Shown here: one piece after another, positions 32,511-42,205 of the stretch | How the letters are laid out: every line of letters begins with the position of its first letter | How positions within the stretch are numbered: the first letter of the stretch is position 1 | NCBI RefSeq assembly: GCF_905171775.1 | Contig: NC_053496.1 | Location: 180,949,759-181,013,758 of the forward strand | Origin: Rana temporaria | Lineage: Eukaryota > Chordata > Amphibia > Anura > Ranidae | Direction: 5' to 3' | DNA: 64,000 bases | The notes under the pieces: model-generated | What the model was told of the DNA's origin: nothing | Database searches by the model: none | Seen by the model: only the letters and a program-made list of their open reading frames with translations | Program-made: the position numbers and the translations under genes

Positions 32511-32673
32511 CCGGTGATGTGAGGGGCGGCTGATCCCTTATTATGGCATTAAAAGATTTCTCCTCCTTATTTGGCACCATCAAGTCACCCTCTTCCATGG
32601 ACTGATCACCCATCTCATATGTCTCTTCTTCTTCTTCTTCTGCTTTAACTTTAATATCAATCAGGTCTTCCCC
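32511..32673 (-). CDS. ZNF4 hybrid acidic/KRAB-tail exon
   Basis: 163 nt, phase 0 to 1. Encodes GEDLIDIKVKAEEEEEETYE and ends IIRDQPPLTSPG. The KRAB remnant has drifted (IIRDQ for VMENQ). Counterpart of 23403-23562. Confidence 0.8.
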
Positions 32674-32762
32674 CTAATATCGCACAAAATAACATCAATG
32701 ACCGCATAAAAAAAAGAAAAACAAATTTCATAAAATGTTAAGGTTTCTCTTTATCTTTCTAC

Positions 32763-32972
32763 CTGATGATGGTGGGGGATGGTGTGACCTTCCTGTGTGG
32801 AATTCCGGGAACACAGAGGACGGGAACATCTCTCTGGTGGGTTTGTATTATTGGGTGGCTCCATCGGGTCACCTTTGTCTACCTTTCCAAACTCCTCCAT
32901 CGCCCCACCCTCATCATCCTCCTCTTTTATCTCTTCTTTAACAAGAATATTTAAATTCTGCAGGTCTCCAGT
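32763..32972 (-). CDS. ZNF4 fused acidic+box exon
   Basis: 210 nt, phase 0 to 0. Encodes TGDLQNLNILVKEEIKEEDD and later NPPERCSRPLCSRN with GHTIPHHHQ. Two changes in the box (P to S, Y to C) suggest relaxed constraint. Confidence 0.8.
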
Positions 32973-33056
32973 CTGAAAATAACAGTAAAAGAACAAAAAT
33001 TAATTTTCACAAACCAGCTAGCACACAGACCCCAATGTAACAACTGTTTCATCTAC

Positions 33057-33154
33057 CTGATGATGGTGGGGGATGGTGTGACCTTCCTGTGTGGAATCCC
33101 GGGAATACAGAGGACGGGGACATCTCTCTGGTGGGTTCCCATTACTGGATCCAT
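33057..33154 (-). CDS. ZNF4 98-bp box exon, first copy
   Basis: 98 nt, phase 1 to 0, with the standard box and the standard 116-bp upstream intron. Counterpart of 23947-24044. Confidence 0.8.
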
Positions 33155-33269
33155 CTGTAGGAAACACACACACTGACTGAATACATTGTTTCTATGTGTT
33201 TATCAGATGATGGGGGATCTAGGTGGAGCCTCCGTACTGCTCTCTCCTTTACAATAAAGTCTCCTCTTA

Positions 33270-33480
33270 CCCGGTGATGTGAGGGGCGGCTGATTCTCCA
33301 TCATGACGTCCTTGTAGAGATCCTTGTGTCCTTCTAAATACTCCCACTCTTCAGCAGTTCAGTGATCTTGTTGGTGACTGTAGAATCTTTTGGTAATTTT
33401 TTGTCTCCAGTGTAAGAAAGTAATGTGGGGGCAATGAGATGTTGGGTAGACTAAAGGATGGCTGCTTACCAGATATTTTC
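33270..33480 (-). pseudogene. Collapsed KRAB/helical exon of ZNF4
   Basis: The KRAB tail (EYLEGHKDLYKDVMMEN, QPPLTSPG) is intact up to the donor. Upstream of GAGTGG the sequence jumps directly into the end of a different exon (VTNKITELL-type, as at 49958-50125). The intron and the VPVYFSM half of the KRAB box are gone. The join is out of frame, and the DY-VVKK segment further up contains a TAA. This exon cannot supply a KRAB domain. Confidence 0.75.
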
Positions 33481-33537
33481 TTCACCACTTAATAATCCTG
33501 TGTAAAATAAATCATTATAATCAATTTATATATTCCC

Positions 33538-33985
33538 AGAATCCTCCTCACCTCTCCGGTCAGGTCTGTGTTTTATTAATAGAGATAAGAGTGATGTCAT
33601 GTGACCTCCCAGAATCCTCCTCACCTCTCCGGTCAGGTCTGTGTATTATTAATAGAGATAAGAGTGATGTCATGTGACCTCCCAGAATCCTCCTCACCTC
33701 TCCGGTCAGGTCTGTGTTTTATTAATAGAGATAAGAGTGATGTCATGTGACCTCCCATAATCCTCCTCACCTCTCCGGTCAGGTCTGTGTTTTATTAATA
33801 GAGATAAGAGTGATGTCATGTGACCTCCCAGAATCCTCCTCACCTCTCCGGTCAGGTCTGTGTTTTATTAATAGAGATAAGAGTGATGTCATGTGACCTC
33901 CCAGAATCCTCCTCACCTCTCCGGTCAGGTCTGTGTTTTATTAATAGAGATAAGAGTGATGTCATGTGACCTCCCAGAATCCTCC
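33538..33985. repeat. 73-bp intronic array (type B), ZNF4
   Basis: About six units, same family as 24300-24548. Each carries CTCACCTCTCCGGTCAG, the reverse complement of the start-exon end and donor. Confidence 0.92.
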
Positions 33986-33989
33986 TTAC

Positions 33990-34046
33990 CTCTCCATTCA
34001 GCAAGTAGATGATCTCCAGGGAGAATCTCTCTTTCCGTTGACTCCA
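33990..34046 (-). pseudogene. Damaged start exon of ZNF4
   Basis: The conserved end reads RFSLEIIYLLNGE before GTAAGG. The only nearby ATG (ATGGAGTCAACGG) is one base out of that frame, and the correct frame has a TAA directly upstream. Translation from here would not enter the KRAB or box exons in frame. Confidence 0.65.
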
Positions 34047-34189
34047 TTAATCTGTTCCGCCCTTATAAATTTGTTTTTCAGCTCATTTTCCCTCACACCA
34101 TGGTGATTGGTTGTTATTGAAGAGCCAAACATACCTGGGTTCAGTTTGAAGCGAATAATACAGAACGTTCAGATGATGAATCTGAACTC

Positions 34190-34355
34190 AGTGTTCTCTG
34201 TACAGCACTGCAGTATATGTCAGAGCTATATAAATGTATAATAATAATAGTGTGTGACTGTGGGGGAGGGGACATTAGAGTATAAGCTCCTCTGGTACAG
34301 AGACTGATATGACTGGCTCAGTGTTCTCTGTACAGCACTGCGGTATATGTCAGCT
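34190..34355. mobile_element. Retroposon tail-like repeats, two partial copies
   Basis: Two overlapping partial copies of the unit seen at 24833-24935, with GTGTTCTCTGTACAGCACTG repeated at about 34190 and 34323. Confidence 0.45.
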
Positions 34356-34499
34356 CTAGAACATTATAGCCTACATCCATATACTATAAACGTGTGTAGC
34401 AGCACTTGCTGGAGATAAAAGACATCACAGTGACTATGGAGGAAGAGGACGGACATGACGGGGGTTACTGGGTGTAAATATAAAATAAGATCTTATTAC

Positions 34500-34620
34500 C
34501 TTCTCTGCTGCCAGTTCCAGCAATGTCTCCTCTCTACTCCCTCCCGACTCACCTCTAACCCGGAACTTCCTGTTTATACCCGACATCACTTCCTGTCTGC
34601 GCTTTACATTGCTTCCTGTC
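34500..34620 (-). promoter_or_regulatory. ZNF4 5' leader exon and promoter region
   Basis: Same leader as ZNF3: GCTGGAACTGGCAGCAGAGA before GTAATAAG, with AGGAAGTGATGTC upstream. It lies about 450 bp upstream of the damaged start exon. Confidence 0.5.
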
Positions 34621-34832
34621 TGAGAGAGCACTCCCTGTGGAAAATGGAGGAACTGCGGGCTTTGCTCATCCGTAATAGTGTGATCTCCTCTCACGTTACG
34701 ATCTCAGCTCAGTTTTAATCTATGCACCAATTGCTGTAAACAAGTAATGGATGTGTTTATTTTTATTCGGATTTCGCAAATTAGGATGAAGTGAAATAAA
34801 GCATTCTATTACAACCATATTTCAAGTGAAGC

Positions 34833-35168
34833 TAGGGTTGCCACCTTTTCTTCAAGCCAAACCCGAAAACTTTAGTGGCCCGGGTATACCTTTGGTTCCC
34901 CAAGGAGTGTAGTAATGCGGTGCGCAAAGCGTGCCTGGAGCGAACAGTGGTTGTGGTCAAATTGCTCTTGATGACATCATCACCCTGCCCCCCAGTGATG
35001 CCAAACCTGCGCCCAGACAGCCGCCCGCAGCTCCCAGACGGCAACAGATTTGTGTGTGACTATCTTGGTTACTTGGGAAGCCATAGCCCGGTCTAAATAA
35101 TGTGTTCGGGTTTCCGTCCTCATGAAACCCGGACACGTGATTTAAAACACGGACACGTGGCAACCCTA
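34833..35168. mobile_element. hAT-type MITE (336 bp)
   Basis: Ends TAGGGTTGCCACC and ACGTGGCAACCCTA are inverted repeats. The flanks AGTGAAGC (34825-34832) and AGTGGAGC (35169-35176) form an 8-bp target duplication with one mismatch, the length typical of hAT elements. Confidence 0.75.
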
Positions 35169-35176
35169 AGTGGAGC

Positions 35177-35556
35177 CGGGAAAAGAGCATGATCTAATAA
35201 TTCCTATTCAGTATAAAGAGTTTAGTGAATAAAGGTAACAATATAAATTATTGTTAAAAAACTCAGATTTCTGAGTAGGTTCACTGTGCACCCAATGGCA
35301 TCCTCGCCTGTAGGAGCCAACAACTCCTCTAATCATATGAGGTGTTGTTCATAAAGTTTAAATAGATTTTATTGTAGTATCTATTTAGTGTACTATCTTA
35401 TTCTGTCCACTCCACGCATTGACCTGGTGGACATGGTGTCGTGAAGACATGATCAGGTCAAAGTCATCCAACACCATTTATGAGGTGGGAGGTTCGGCCA
35501 TGAATGAAGGCCAGTCGGCAGATGAGGACGGCCACGACAAGGGTGTAAATAGAAAC
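35177..35556. other. Orphan 5' flank upstream of the Harbinger insertion
   Basis: Contains a single 58-bp minisatellite unit (35447-35510) and then GATGAGGACGGCCACGAC followed by GTGTAAATAGAAAC. The latter matches the intron just inside the leader exon of ZNF3, ZNF4 and ZNF5. It continues beyond the transposon at 39435. Confidence 0.6.
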
Positions 35557-35559
35557 TAA
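35557..35559. repeat. Harbinger target-site duplication TAA, left
   Basis: TAA immediately before the element; an identical TAA follows it at 39435-39437. The 3-bp length fits the family. Confidence 0.88.
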
Positions 35560-35572
35560 GGGCCATATTCTC
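35560..35572. repeat. Harbinger left terminal inverted repeat
   Basis: GGGCCATATTCTC; pairs with the right end at 12 of 13 positions. CG-rich subterminal sequence (GGCGTAAG, TGCGCCG) follows. Confidence 0.88.
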
Positions 35573-35995
35573 AAACAAGTTACACCGGCGTATATGGAGA
35601 TGCGCGGCGTAAGTGTAAAGATGCGCCGTCCTATCTATGCGCCGTAGTCACAGAACCAGATCCGCCAGAAATCAGGCTACTCCTGTCCGTCTTAACTAGT
35701 TTAAGTTTACGCAGCGTACGCGTATATTTCAGCTGATGGCATCCTAGGCTGCCATAGAATTAGTATTCAAATATGCAAATGATGTAGATGCGCTGATTCC
35801 CGAACCTACGCGCGATCGGCTTAGGCTACGCGCTGTGCGCGTAAGACGATTGTCCGGCTGAAAGTTACCCCTTATAAAGCTCGGTTAACTTTGCTCCAGA
35901 CCTGAGTAAGTTAGCTTGAAAAAAGCAAATACAGCAGCACCATCCCGGACGAGCTGAGCAACCAAATTTTTCGAACAACACATTCGTATGCCAAC

Positions 35996-36701
35996 ATGCC
36001 AGGGGCAGGCGTGGTCTTAGCACTGCTAGTGTGTGAGGAGGAAGAGGCACTTAGAAGGAGGAGGGCACGGAGGAGGGCACGTGAGAGGATCTACCCACAG
36101 CGCATTAGCCTCTTTGGCATGGCTGATGTGGATGTGTATCACCGTTATAGATTCAGCCCTGATGCCATCCTTGAAATTACCAGAGCCCTGAAGAATGACA
36201 TCAGCAGCCCAACACAACGATCCCATGCAGTGCAGCCACTGGTGAAGGTCCTGGCAACATTGCATTTTCTTGCCACAGGCTCTTTTCAAAGAACCAGTGG
36301 AGACGTGGTTGGGATATCCCAAACCAGCATGAGTAGATGCATGCACCAAGTTGTCCCCGCAATACTCCGACGCATGTCGCACCACATAATCAGACCCACC
36401 CAGGAGGACATGCGGCTGAAGGCAATGACAGATTTCTGCCTAATTGATGGTTTCCCACGCACTGTGGGTGCAATTGATTGTACCCATGTGGCAATACAGC
36501 CCCCCCACGAGACCGAGCACATATACCGCAACAGAAAACATTGGCATTCTATCAATGTCCAAGTGATCGTGGATGCACATGGCCTCATATGGCACGTCCG
36601 TGCAAAACACACCGGATCCAGCCATGACAGCTTTATATTCAGGCAAAGTGACATCCCAAGACAATTTGAGCAGAATGTGTATGGGGACAGCTGGCTGGTT
36701 G
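35996..36701 (+). CDS. Harbinger transposase, exon 1 (HARBI1-like)
   Basis: DDE nuclease that cuts and joins the element ends. The spliced product is 336 aa, close to the roughly 350 aa of HARBI1. Exon 1 starts at MPGAGVVLAL and has an Arg-rich stretch (residues 20-31). A helix-turn-helix-like region with RTSGDVVGISQTSMSR lies near 99-114. The first catalytic Asp is in GAIDCTHVAI (about D161) and the second in KHTGSSHDSFIFR (about D211). It ends in a split Gly codon at a GTGAGT donor. No stop or shift is seen. The domesticated HARBI1 gene is an alternative, but the flanking repeats and TAA duplication make a transposon copy far more likely. Confidence 0.92.
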
Positions 36702-36801
36702 GTGAGTGACATGGGTGTCAGGTATGACTGTCCCCCCCCATGATGCAGACATCACGAGGGGCACATGCATGACTTACATCCTCCTGTCTTTTCCCTTCCA
36801 G

Positions 36802-37106
36802 GTGACTCTGCCTATGCACTGGGACCTCATCTCATGACTCCATTCCGCAATCCGCAAACACCAGGAGAGAGAAGATATAACGAAGCACACGCACGCACCC
36901 GTGCAGTGGTTGAGCGAACATTTGGCATCCTTAAGTCACGCTTTCGATGCCTGGATAAGACTGGGGGTACCCTGCTGTATTCCCCCAACTTCGTGTGCCA
37001 AATCATCGCTGCATGTTGCGTGCTGCACAACTTCGCAGTGAGAAAGGGCCTGCAGATTGACCTACGTGATGACCTGACCCCCCAACCACCATGTCCCCCC
37101 CCCTAA
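36802..37106 (+). CDS. Harbinger transposase, exon 2
   Basis: Follows a TTTTCCCTTCCAG acceptor after a 100-bp intron; the junction gives WLVG-DSAYALG, a conserved Harbinger motif. It contains the catalytic Glu in RTRAVVERTFGILKSRF (about E273), completing the D-D-E set, and a CCVLHNFA helix. The C-terminus is short and Pro-rich. Confidence 0.92.
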
Positions 37107-37489
37107 CCGAGGCTACCCCGTCTGCTGATGGTACAGCAGTCAGGAGATGTCTCGTGGAGCGAATCTTTGAACGTTAAACACACACATTAAACATGGCACA
37201 CAGAAAATGCACGCATGCACACCACTGTGGTCCCTAACACACACCCCACATGCACAGAACATTGGATTAGACCGAAGTACACCGCACGGTACTAAGGAGC
37301 AGCAACGCCGCGTCAAGGCCCCAATGATGTTGCTGTCCATTCATACGTCATTCATACGGACCTGGGGAGAACTTATCACCAGCGCCCGAGGGTGACACCC
37401 CTTACTGGCAGGAGTGTCACCGCCCCCACATTCACACACCATTCACACTGTGCTATGCACTACTTTGTGCAGCACAAAAAATACAACAG

Positions 37490-37640
37490 CTCTTACTTAG
37501 AGCATAAATAAAATAATATTAAAAAGCTCTTACTTAGAGCATAAATAAAATAATATTAAAAAGCTCTTACTTAGAGCATAAATAAAATAATATTAAAAAG
37601 CTCTTACTTAGAGCATAAATAAAAAAATAAATAAAAAATC
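37490..37640. repeat. 37-bp tandem repeat between the Harbinger genes
   Basis: Four to five units of CTCTTACTTAGAGCATAAAT plus an AAATAATATTAAAAAG tail. They lie between the two convergent stop codons and contain AATAAA-like sequences, so they may supply poly(A) signals to either gene. This use is an inference. Confidence 0.85.
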
Positions 37641-37670
37641 ATACTTAGAGCATAAAGAAGCCCAAATAAA

Positions 37671-38524
37671 TCACCGGCCCCGGCGCGGACTCCGCCTGGT
37701 GCCCAGGTTCCTGGCCCTCGCTTGTCTGGGGGGAGCCTCATTTGGGGGTGGTGGGGCATCAGGTGGAGGAGCCTCCCTCGGTGGATTAACATCCCCAGGT
37801 GCCTCCCTGGCTGGCTGTCTGCCCTCTAGAGCCACTGCTATACGGCTGAGCAGGGCCTCCTGGCATGCAGTCTGGGCCTGCACAGCCATCCGCAGGCCCC
37901 TGACCTCCCCCACAAGTTCGGCTGTGGTGGTTTGCAGCTCACCCAGACTTGTAATGGTGGCTGCAGAGTTTCCTGCCACATCCTGCAGAGCGTCAGGCAC
38001 TGCTCCAGAGGAGGACAGGCTATTATTGAGCCGCCTCAACTCCTCCAAAATGTCCCCCATATGGCGGCTCTGCTGGTCCTGCTGCCTGGCCAGCTTTTCC
38101 TGCAGGACTCCTGCCACACCCCTGGTCTTATGGGTGGCCTTCCTGGGGACAGGAGTGCCTGGGGCCCTTGAATAGGGGGAGGGCCGTGAGGGGCTGGTGG
38201 TGAGGGGCATGGGACGGGAGGGGCTGGAGAGGGTGATGGAAGACCCTGAGGGGCTGGAGATTCGGTGGTGGTGTGATGTTCCGGGCATCTCATGTGAGTC
38301 ATCAAAAAATAAAATGACCTCCTGCACACTCTGGACCACCTCCTCTTCATTGCCCACCACCTCCTCATGGGCAATATCCTCCTCAACCACCTCCTGTGCG
38401 GAGGACTGGCCACTCCCCTCCAAAAAAACCTGTAGGCTTCCCAGGTGGTCAGCCACTGTAGCAGGCTGCTGGGGGGACGGTGTTGGACGGACATCAGAAG
38501 ACGACCCAGCTCCCTCCTGCACAC
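37671..38524 (-). CDS. Harbinger Myb/SANT-like protein, exon 2
   Basis: Second exon of the partner protein, entered at a CATCCACAG acceptor (junction RTG-VQEG). It is acidic and Ser/Pro-rich, with a C-terminal coiled-coil-like region (LARQQDQQSRHMGDILEELR) and a basic end (RARNLGTRRSPRRGR) that could be a nuclear signal. The spliced frame totals 1251 nt, 416 aa, without a stop. Confidence 0.88.
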
Positions 38525-38629
38525 CTGTGGATGACACAAAAAAATCCCATGTTGGTGGACCCACACACTTGTCACCTGTCCCCCCCCCCAAACATGCTAC
38601 ACACCATATAGAAGATAAAACACACTTAC

Positions 38630-39026
38630 CTGTCCTCATGGGCGGCTCACTGGAGTCATGGCCCTCCAGGCCCTCCACCTGCTCCCTCCGCAGGCATCTG
38701 GCAATAATTTCCTCCTCCTCTGACAGCCGGATCGGACAGGGTGGCCCACCTCCAGTGCCCCTGGCATGTTTGGCAATGGCCATTTTATTTCTGACCACCC
38801 CCCGCAGGTCATTCATTTTTTTAATGATGTCCTGGGGGGTCCTCACCTCATGGCCAAGGGCATTGACCTGTGCCGTCACTTTGCGTAATATTTCGTCCTT
38901 TTTGATTTTGCTGGTATTGCCACTCTCAGCACCATGGAGCCTGGCATCAAAGCGCTCCATTGCTGAGATAATAACTTCCCTCTCAGCAGGGCTGAAGTTT
39001 TTTTTCCTGCGGTCTTTCCTTGGCAT
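38630..39026 (-). CDS. Harbinger Myb/SANT-like protein, exon 1
   Basis: Chosen start is MPRKDRRKKNFSPAEREVII (39026) because the basic N-terminus runs directly into a Myb/SANT-like fold: a FSPAEREVIISAMERF helix, then KIKKDEILRKVTAQVNAL and RTPQDIIKKMNDLRG. It ends at a GTAAGTG donor with an intron of about 105 bp. An upstream in-frame extension exists but looks like leader sequence. In this family the protein binds element ends and recruits transposase. Confidence 0.9.
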
Positions 39027-39421
39027 AGCAGCAGCAGCAAAGTGAAAACTCCAATAGGGAAATACAAGGGAGTCACTTTGCACTAGCTGGGCGGATGCTT
39101 GAAGCTTTTATACACTGGGCCGGCCCAACTCAGCATGGATTTACGCCTATTGTCATTGTGCGCATGCGCAGAGGGCGGAGCACGTCCGGCACATGCGCCG
39201 TTCGGTCTGGACATCATTTGCATGGGGTCACGGATCATTATAATGCTTCACGCCCACATCCCTCCTACCGTCACTTGCGCCTACTTACGCCAACACATTT
39301 AAGTTACGCGAGCGCAGCGTAGGACGCAGGTGGTTCAGGAATATGGTTCGGCTCTCGCCAAGTTAAGCCGGCGGTGCGCATCGGAGATCCGCTCCGCCTC
39401 ACTAAATATGCGCCGATCTAC

Positions 39422-39434
39422 GAGAATATGGGCC
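39422..39434. repeat. Harbinger right terminal inverted repeat
   Basis: GAGAATATGGGCC, complementary to the left end with one mismatch. Confidence 0.88.
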
Positions 39435-39500
39435 TAAGATCTTATTACGTCCTCTGCTGCCAGTTCCAGAAATGTCTTCTCTCTACTTCCTCCCTCTTCA
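39435..39500 (-). promoter_or_regulatory. Orphan copy of the zinc-finger leader exon
   Basis: Starts with the TAA duplication and reads TAAGATCTTATTACGTCCTC then TGCTGCCAGTTCCAGAAATG, the reverse complement of the leader exon and donor. The donor is altered (GTAATAAG kept, preceded by GAC rather than GAG). No zinc-finger gene belongs to it here; the nearest on this strand, ZNF4, has its own leader. It is probably a leftover duplicate. Confidence 0.6.
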
Positions 39501-39729
39501 TCTTTTCACCATAGACCACTCCATGTATGTATGTATGAGATCCCCAACTTGTGTAGTTAATAAGAAGTAACAAATAATACATATTTTTTACTTTCATTTT
39601 TATAGTCTTACCGCAGTTTTCCTGTTACAGCACTTGTACTGGAGTGTAAATATGGCCGTACAGCCCAATAGGTTCCACAGTTAGATCTAGTGACCTTAGT
39701 AATGAGCACTCAGTAACAGATATGGTCTG

Positions 39730-40912
39730 GTACACCTCTTATCTGGTATGACATACCCTCTCCCTGGTCTGACATGCCCCAATCTCTGGTCTTGCATGCC
39801 CACCTTCCTTGTCTCACATGCCCCAATCTCTGGTCTGACATGCCCCCTTCCTTGTATGACATGCCCCAATCTCTGGTCTTACATGCCCCCTTCCTTGTAT
39901 GACATGTCCAAATATCTGGTCTGACACGCCCCAATCTCTGGTCTTACATGCCCCCCTTCCTTGTCTCACATGCCTGAATATCTGGTCTGACATGCCCCAA
40001 TCTCTGGTCTTACATGCCCACCTTCCTTGTCTCACATGCCCCAATCTCTGGTCTTACATACCCACCTTCCTTGTCTGACATGCCCCAATCTCTGGCCTTA
40101 CATGCCCCCTTCCTTGTCTCACATGCCCGAATATCTGGTCTGACATGCCCCCTCTCTAGTCTGATGTGTCCCTCTAGTCTGTCGTGTGCCCCTCTCTAGT
40201 CTGATGTGCCCCCTCTGGTCTCACATGCCCCCCTATCTTATCTGATCTGCCCACCCTCTGGTCTGACACGCCCTGATCTCTGGTCTAACATGCCCCCTCT
40301 CTGGTCTGACATGCCCTCCCCCTCTACTCTAACATGCCTCAATCGCTGGTCTTGCATGCCCCCCTCTCTAGTCTGATGTGCCCACCCTCTGGATTGAGAC
40401 ACCCTGATCTCTGGTCTGACATGTCCCCTCTCTGATCTCAAATACCCCAATCTCTGGTATGACATGCCCCCCTCTCTGATCTCACATACCTAAATCTCTG
40501 GTCTGACATACCCCAATCTCTGGTATGACATGCCCCCCACTCTGGTCTGATATGCCCACCCTCTGGACTGACACACACTGATCTCTGGTCTTACACGCCC
40601 CCCTTCCTGGTCTGACATGCCCCAATCTCTGGCCTTACATGCCCCCCTTCCTGGTAGGACATGCCCCAATCTCTGGCCTTACATGCCCCCCTTCCTGGTA
40701 GGACATGCCCCAATCTCTGGCCTTACATGCCCCCCTTCCTGGTAGGACATGCCCCAATCTCTGGTCTGACGTGCCCCCTCTTTAGTCTGTCGTGTGCCCC
40801 TCTCTGGTCTTACATGCCCCATTTCTAGTCTGACATGCCCCCCTCTCTAGTCTGATGTGCCCACCTTCTGGTCTTACATGCCCTGATCTCTGGTCTAACA
40901 TGCCCCCTCTCT
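39730..40912. repeat. 20-22-bp minisatellite (CTGGTCTGACATGCCCC)
   Basis: More than 50 short units built on TCTGGTCTGACATGCCCC and TTACATGCCCCCCTTCC; a 44-bp higher-order unit is clear at 40590-40770. It resumes at 42048-42205 after an inserted foldback element. Confidence 0.92.
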
Positions 40913-40913
40913 A

Positions 40914-42047
40914 GAAGAAAGAAAAAATTGCGCCAACCAATAATATAATAGTATAAACAGTGAAGTCCTTTGTGTTTTCTACAAGTGAAAAATAGAAAAA
41001 TTGTGCACCATATGAGTGCATTAAAAGTCCTTTGTGTTTTCTACAAGTGAAAAATAGAAAAATTGTGCACCATATAAATGCATTAAACATGGAAGAAAAT
41101 TTAAAAAATTCCAGTATCAAAGTCCATAGACGATGAATCCAACCCGGACAGCACCCAGTGTGAAGATGATTGACAGTTGTGACCCGCCACCATATGGACT
41201 GAGGCTTACCAATAGGTAATTAAATAACAGCGTTATTCAAATTACTGCAGGATACTCCAGAGTGCGGGATAACAGCCAGGAATACACCAGGTCACGGCCC
41301 CTTTAAGAGATCCACGACGCGGTGACGTCACTGCACTCCGTACGTCACCGCGTACAGGAAGGGCTCCTGTTAGATGCCGGCCGGCAAATGTTTACTTGCT
41401 TCCTATTTACCTTCGCTTGTAAGTAGTTTTTAACCTTTTAATTAAAACCTGTTAGTGCATACTACCCTATGTGCGGTCTCCTTCCTTCTATGTTGACACT
41501 GACTGGGCTGTGAGATGCTATGAGGACGAATACTGTTAGTGTATCCTGCTGCATCCCGTCGTGGATCTCTTAAAGGGGCCGTGACCTGGTGTATTCCTGG
41601 CTGTTATCCCGCACTCTGGAGTATCCTGCAGTAATTTGAATAACGCTGTTATTTAATTACCTATTGGTAAGCCTCAGTCCATATGGTGGCGGGTCACAAC
41701 TGTCAATCATCTTCACACTGGGTGCTGTCCGGGTTGGATTCATCGTCTATGGACTTTGATACTGGAATTTTTTAAATTTTCTTCCATGTTTAATGCATTT
41801 ATATGGTACACAATTTTTCTATTTTTCACTTGTAAAAAACACAAAGGACTTTTAATGCACTCATATGGTGCACAATTTTTCTATTTTTCACTTGTAGAAA
41901 ACACAAAGGACTTCACTGTTTATACTATTATATTATTGGTTGGCGCAATTTTTTCTTTCTTCTATTGTTTTGTGTTAGTTCACGCTATTGCAGCCTTCCC
42001 ACTTATTCACTTAATTTGTATTTGATTAGCGCAATTTTTTTCTTTCC
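40914..42047. mobile_element. Large foldback element (arms of about 400 bp)
   Basis: Left arm (40914 to about 41325) and right arm (about 41555-41965) are near-perfect inverted copies around a loop of roughly 230 bp. Both outer ends read GAAAGAAAAAATTGCGC or its complement. Each arm has an internal 63-bp duplication (AAGTCCTTTGTGTTTTC). The right side has a second GCGCAATTTTTTTC end at 42031-42044. It interrupts the 39730-42205 minisatellite. Mirrored frames on both strands are the same arm read twice and are not genes. Confidence 0.85.
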
Positions 42048-42205
42048 TGATGCCCCCTCTCTAGTCTGATGTGCCCCCTTCTGGTCTAACATGCCCCAAT
42101 CGCTGGTCTTACATGCCCCCCCTCTAATCTGATGTGCCCACCCTCTGGATTGACATGCCCATATCTCTGGTCTGACATACCCCCCTCTCTGGACTTACAT
42201 GCCTC
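42048..42205. repeat. Minisatellite, continuation after the foldback element
   Basis: Same units as 39730-40912. Confidence 0.88.

Larger units (their letters stand above)
35560..39434. mobile_element. Complete PIF/Harbinger DNA transposon (3875 bp)
   Basis: Terminal repeats GGGCCATATTCTC and GAGAATATGGGCC pair at 12 of 13 positions and are flanked by TAA. It carries two convergent genes: a HARBI1-like transposase on the plus strand and a Myb/SANT-like protein on the minus strand. Both have one GT-AG intron and an unbroken frame. This is the two-gene organisation of autonomous Harbinger elements, in which the Myb-like partner helps carry transposase to the nucleus and the ends. It inserted in the TAAGATCTTATTAC sequence beside a duplicated zinc-finger leader exon. 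The many AT-poor MITEs with GATTCAC-type ends here may be related non-autonomous elements. Confidence 0.93.

Noticed and set aside
38197..39045. 282-codon plus-strand frame opposite the Myb-like gene
   Set aside because: It is antisense to a spliced frame with a recognisable Myb/SANT fold and crosses that gene's intron; it shows no domain of its own.
40911..42025. Two similar frames on opposite strands (40911-41120 and 41756-42025)
   Set aside because: They are the same foldback arm read twice.
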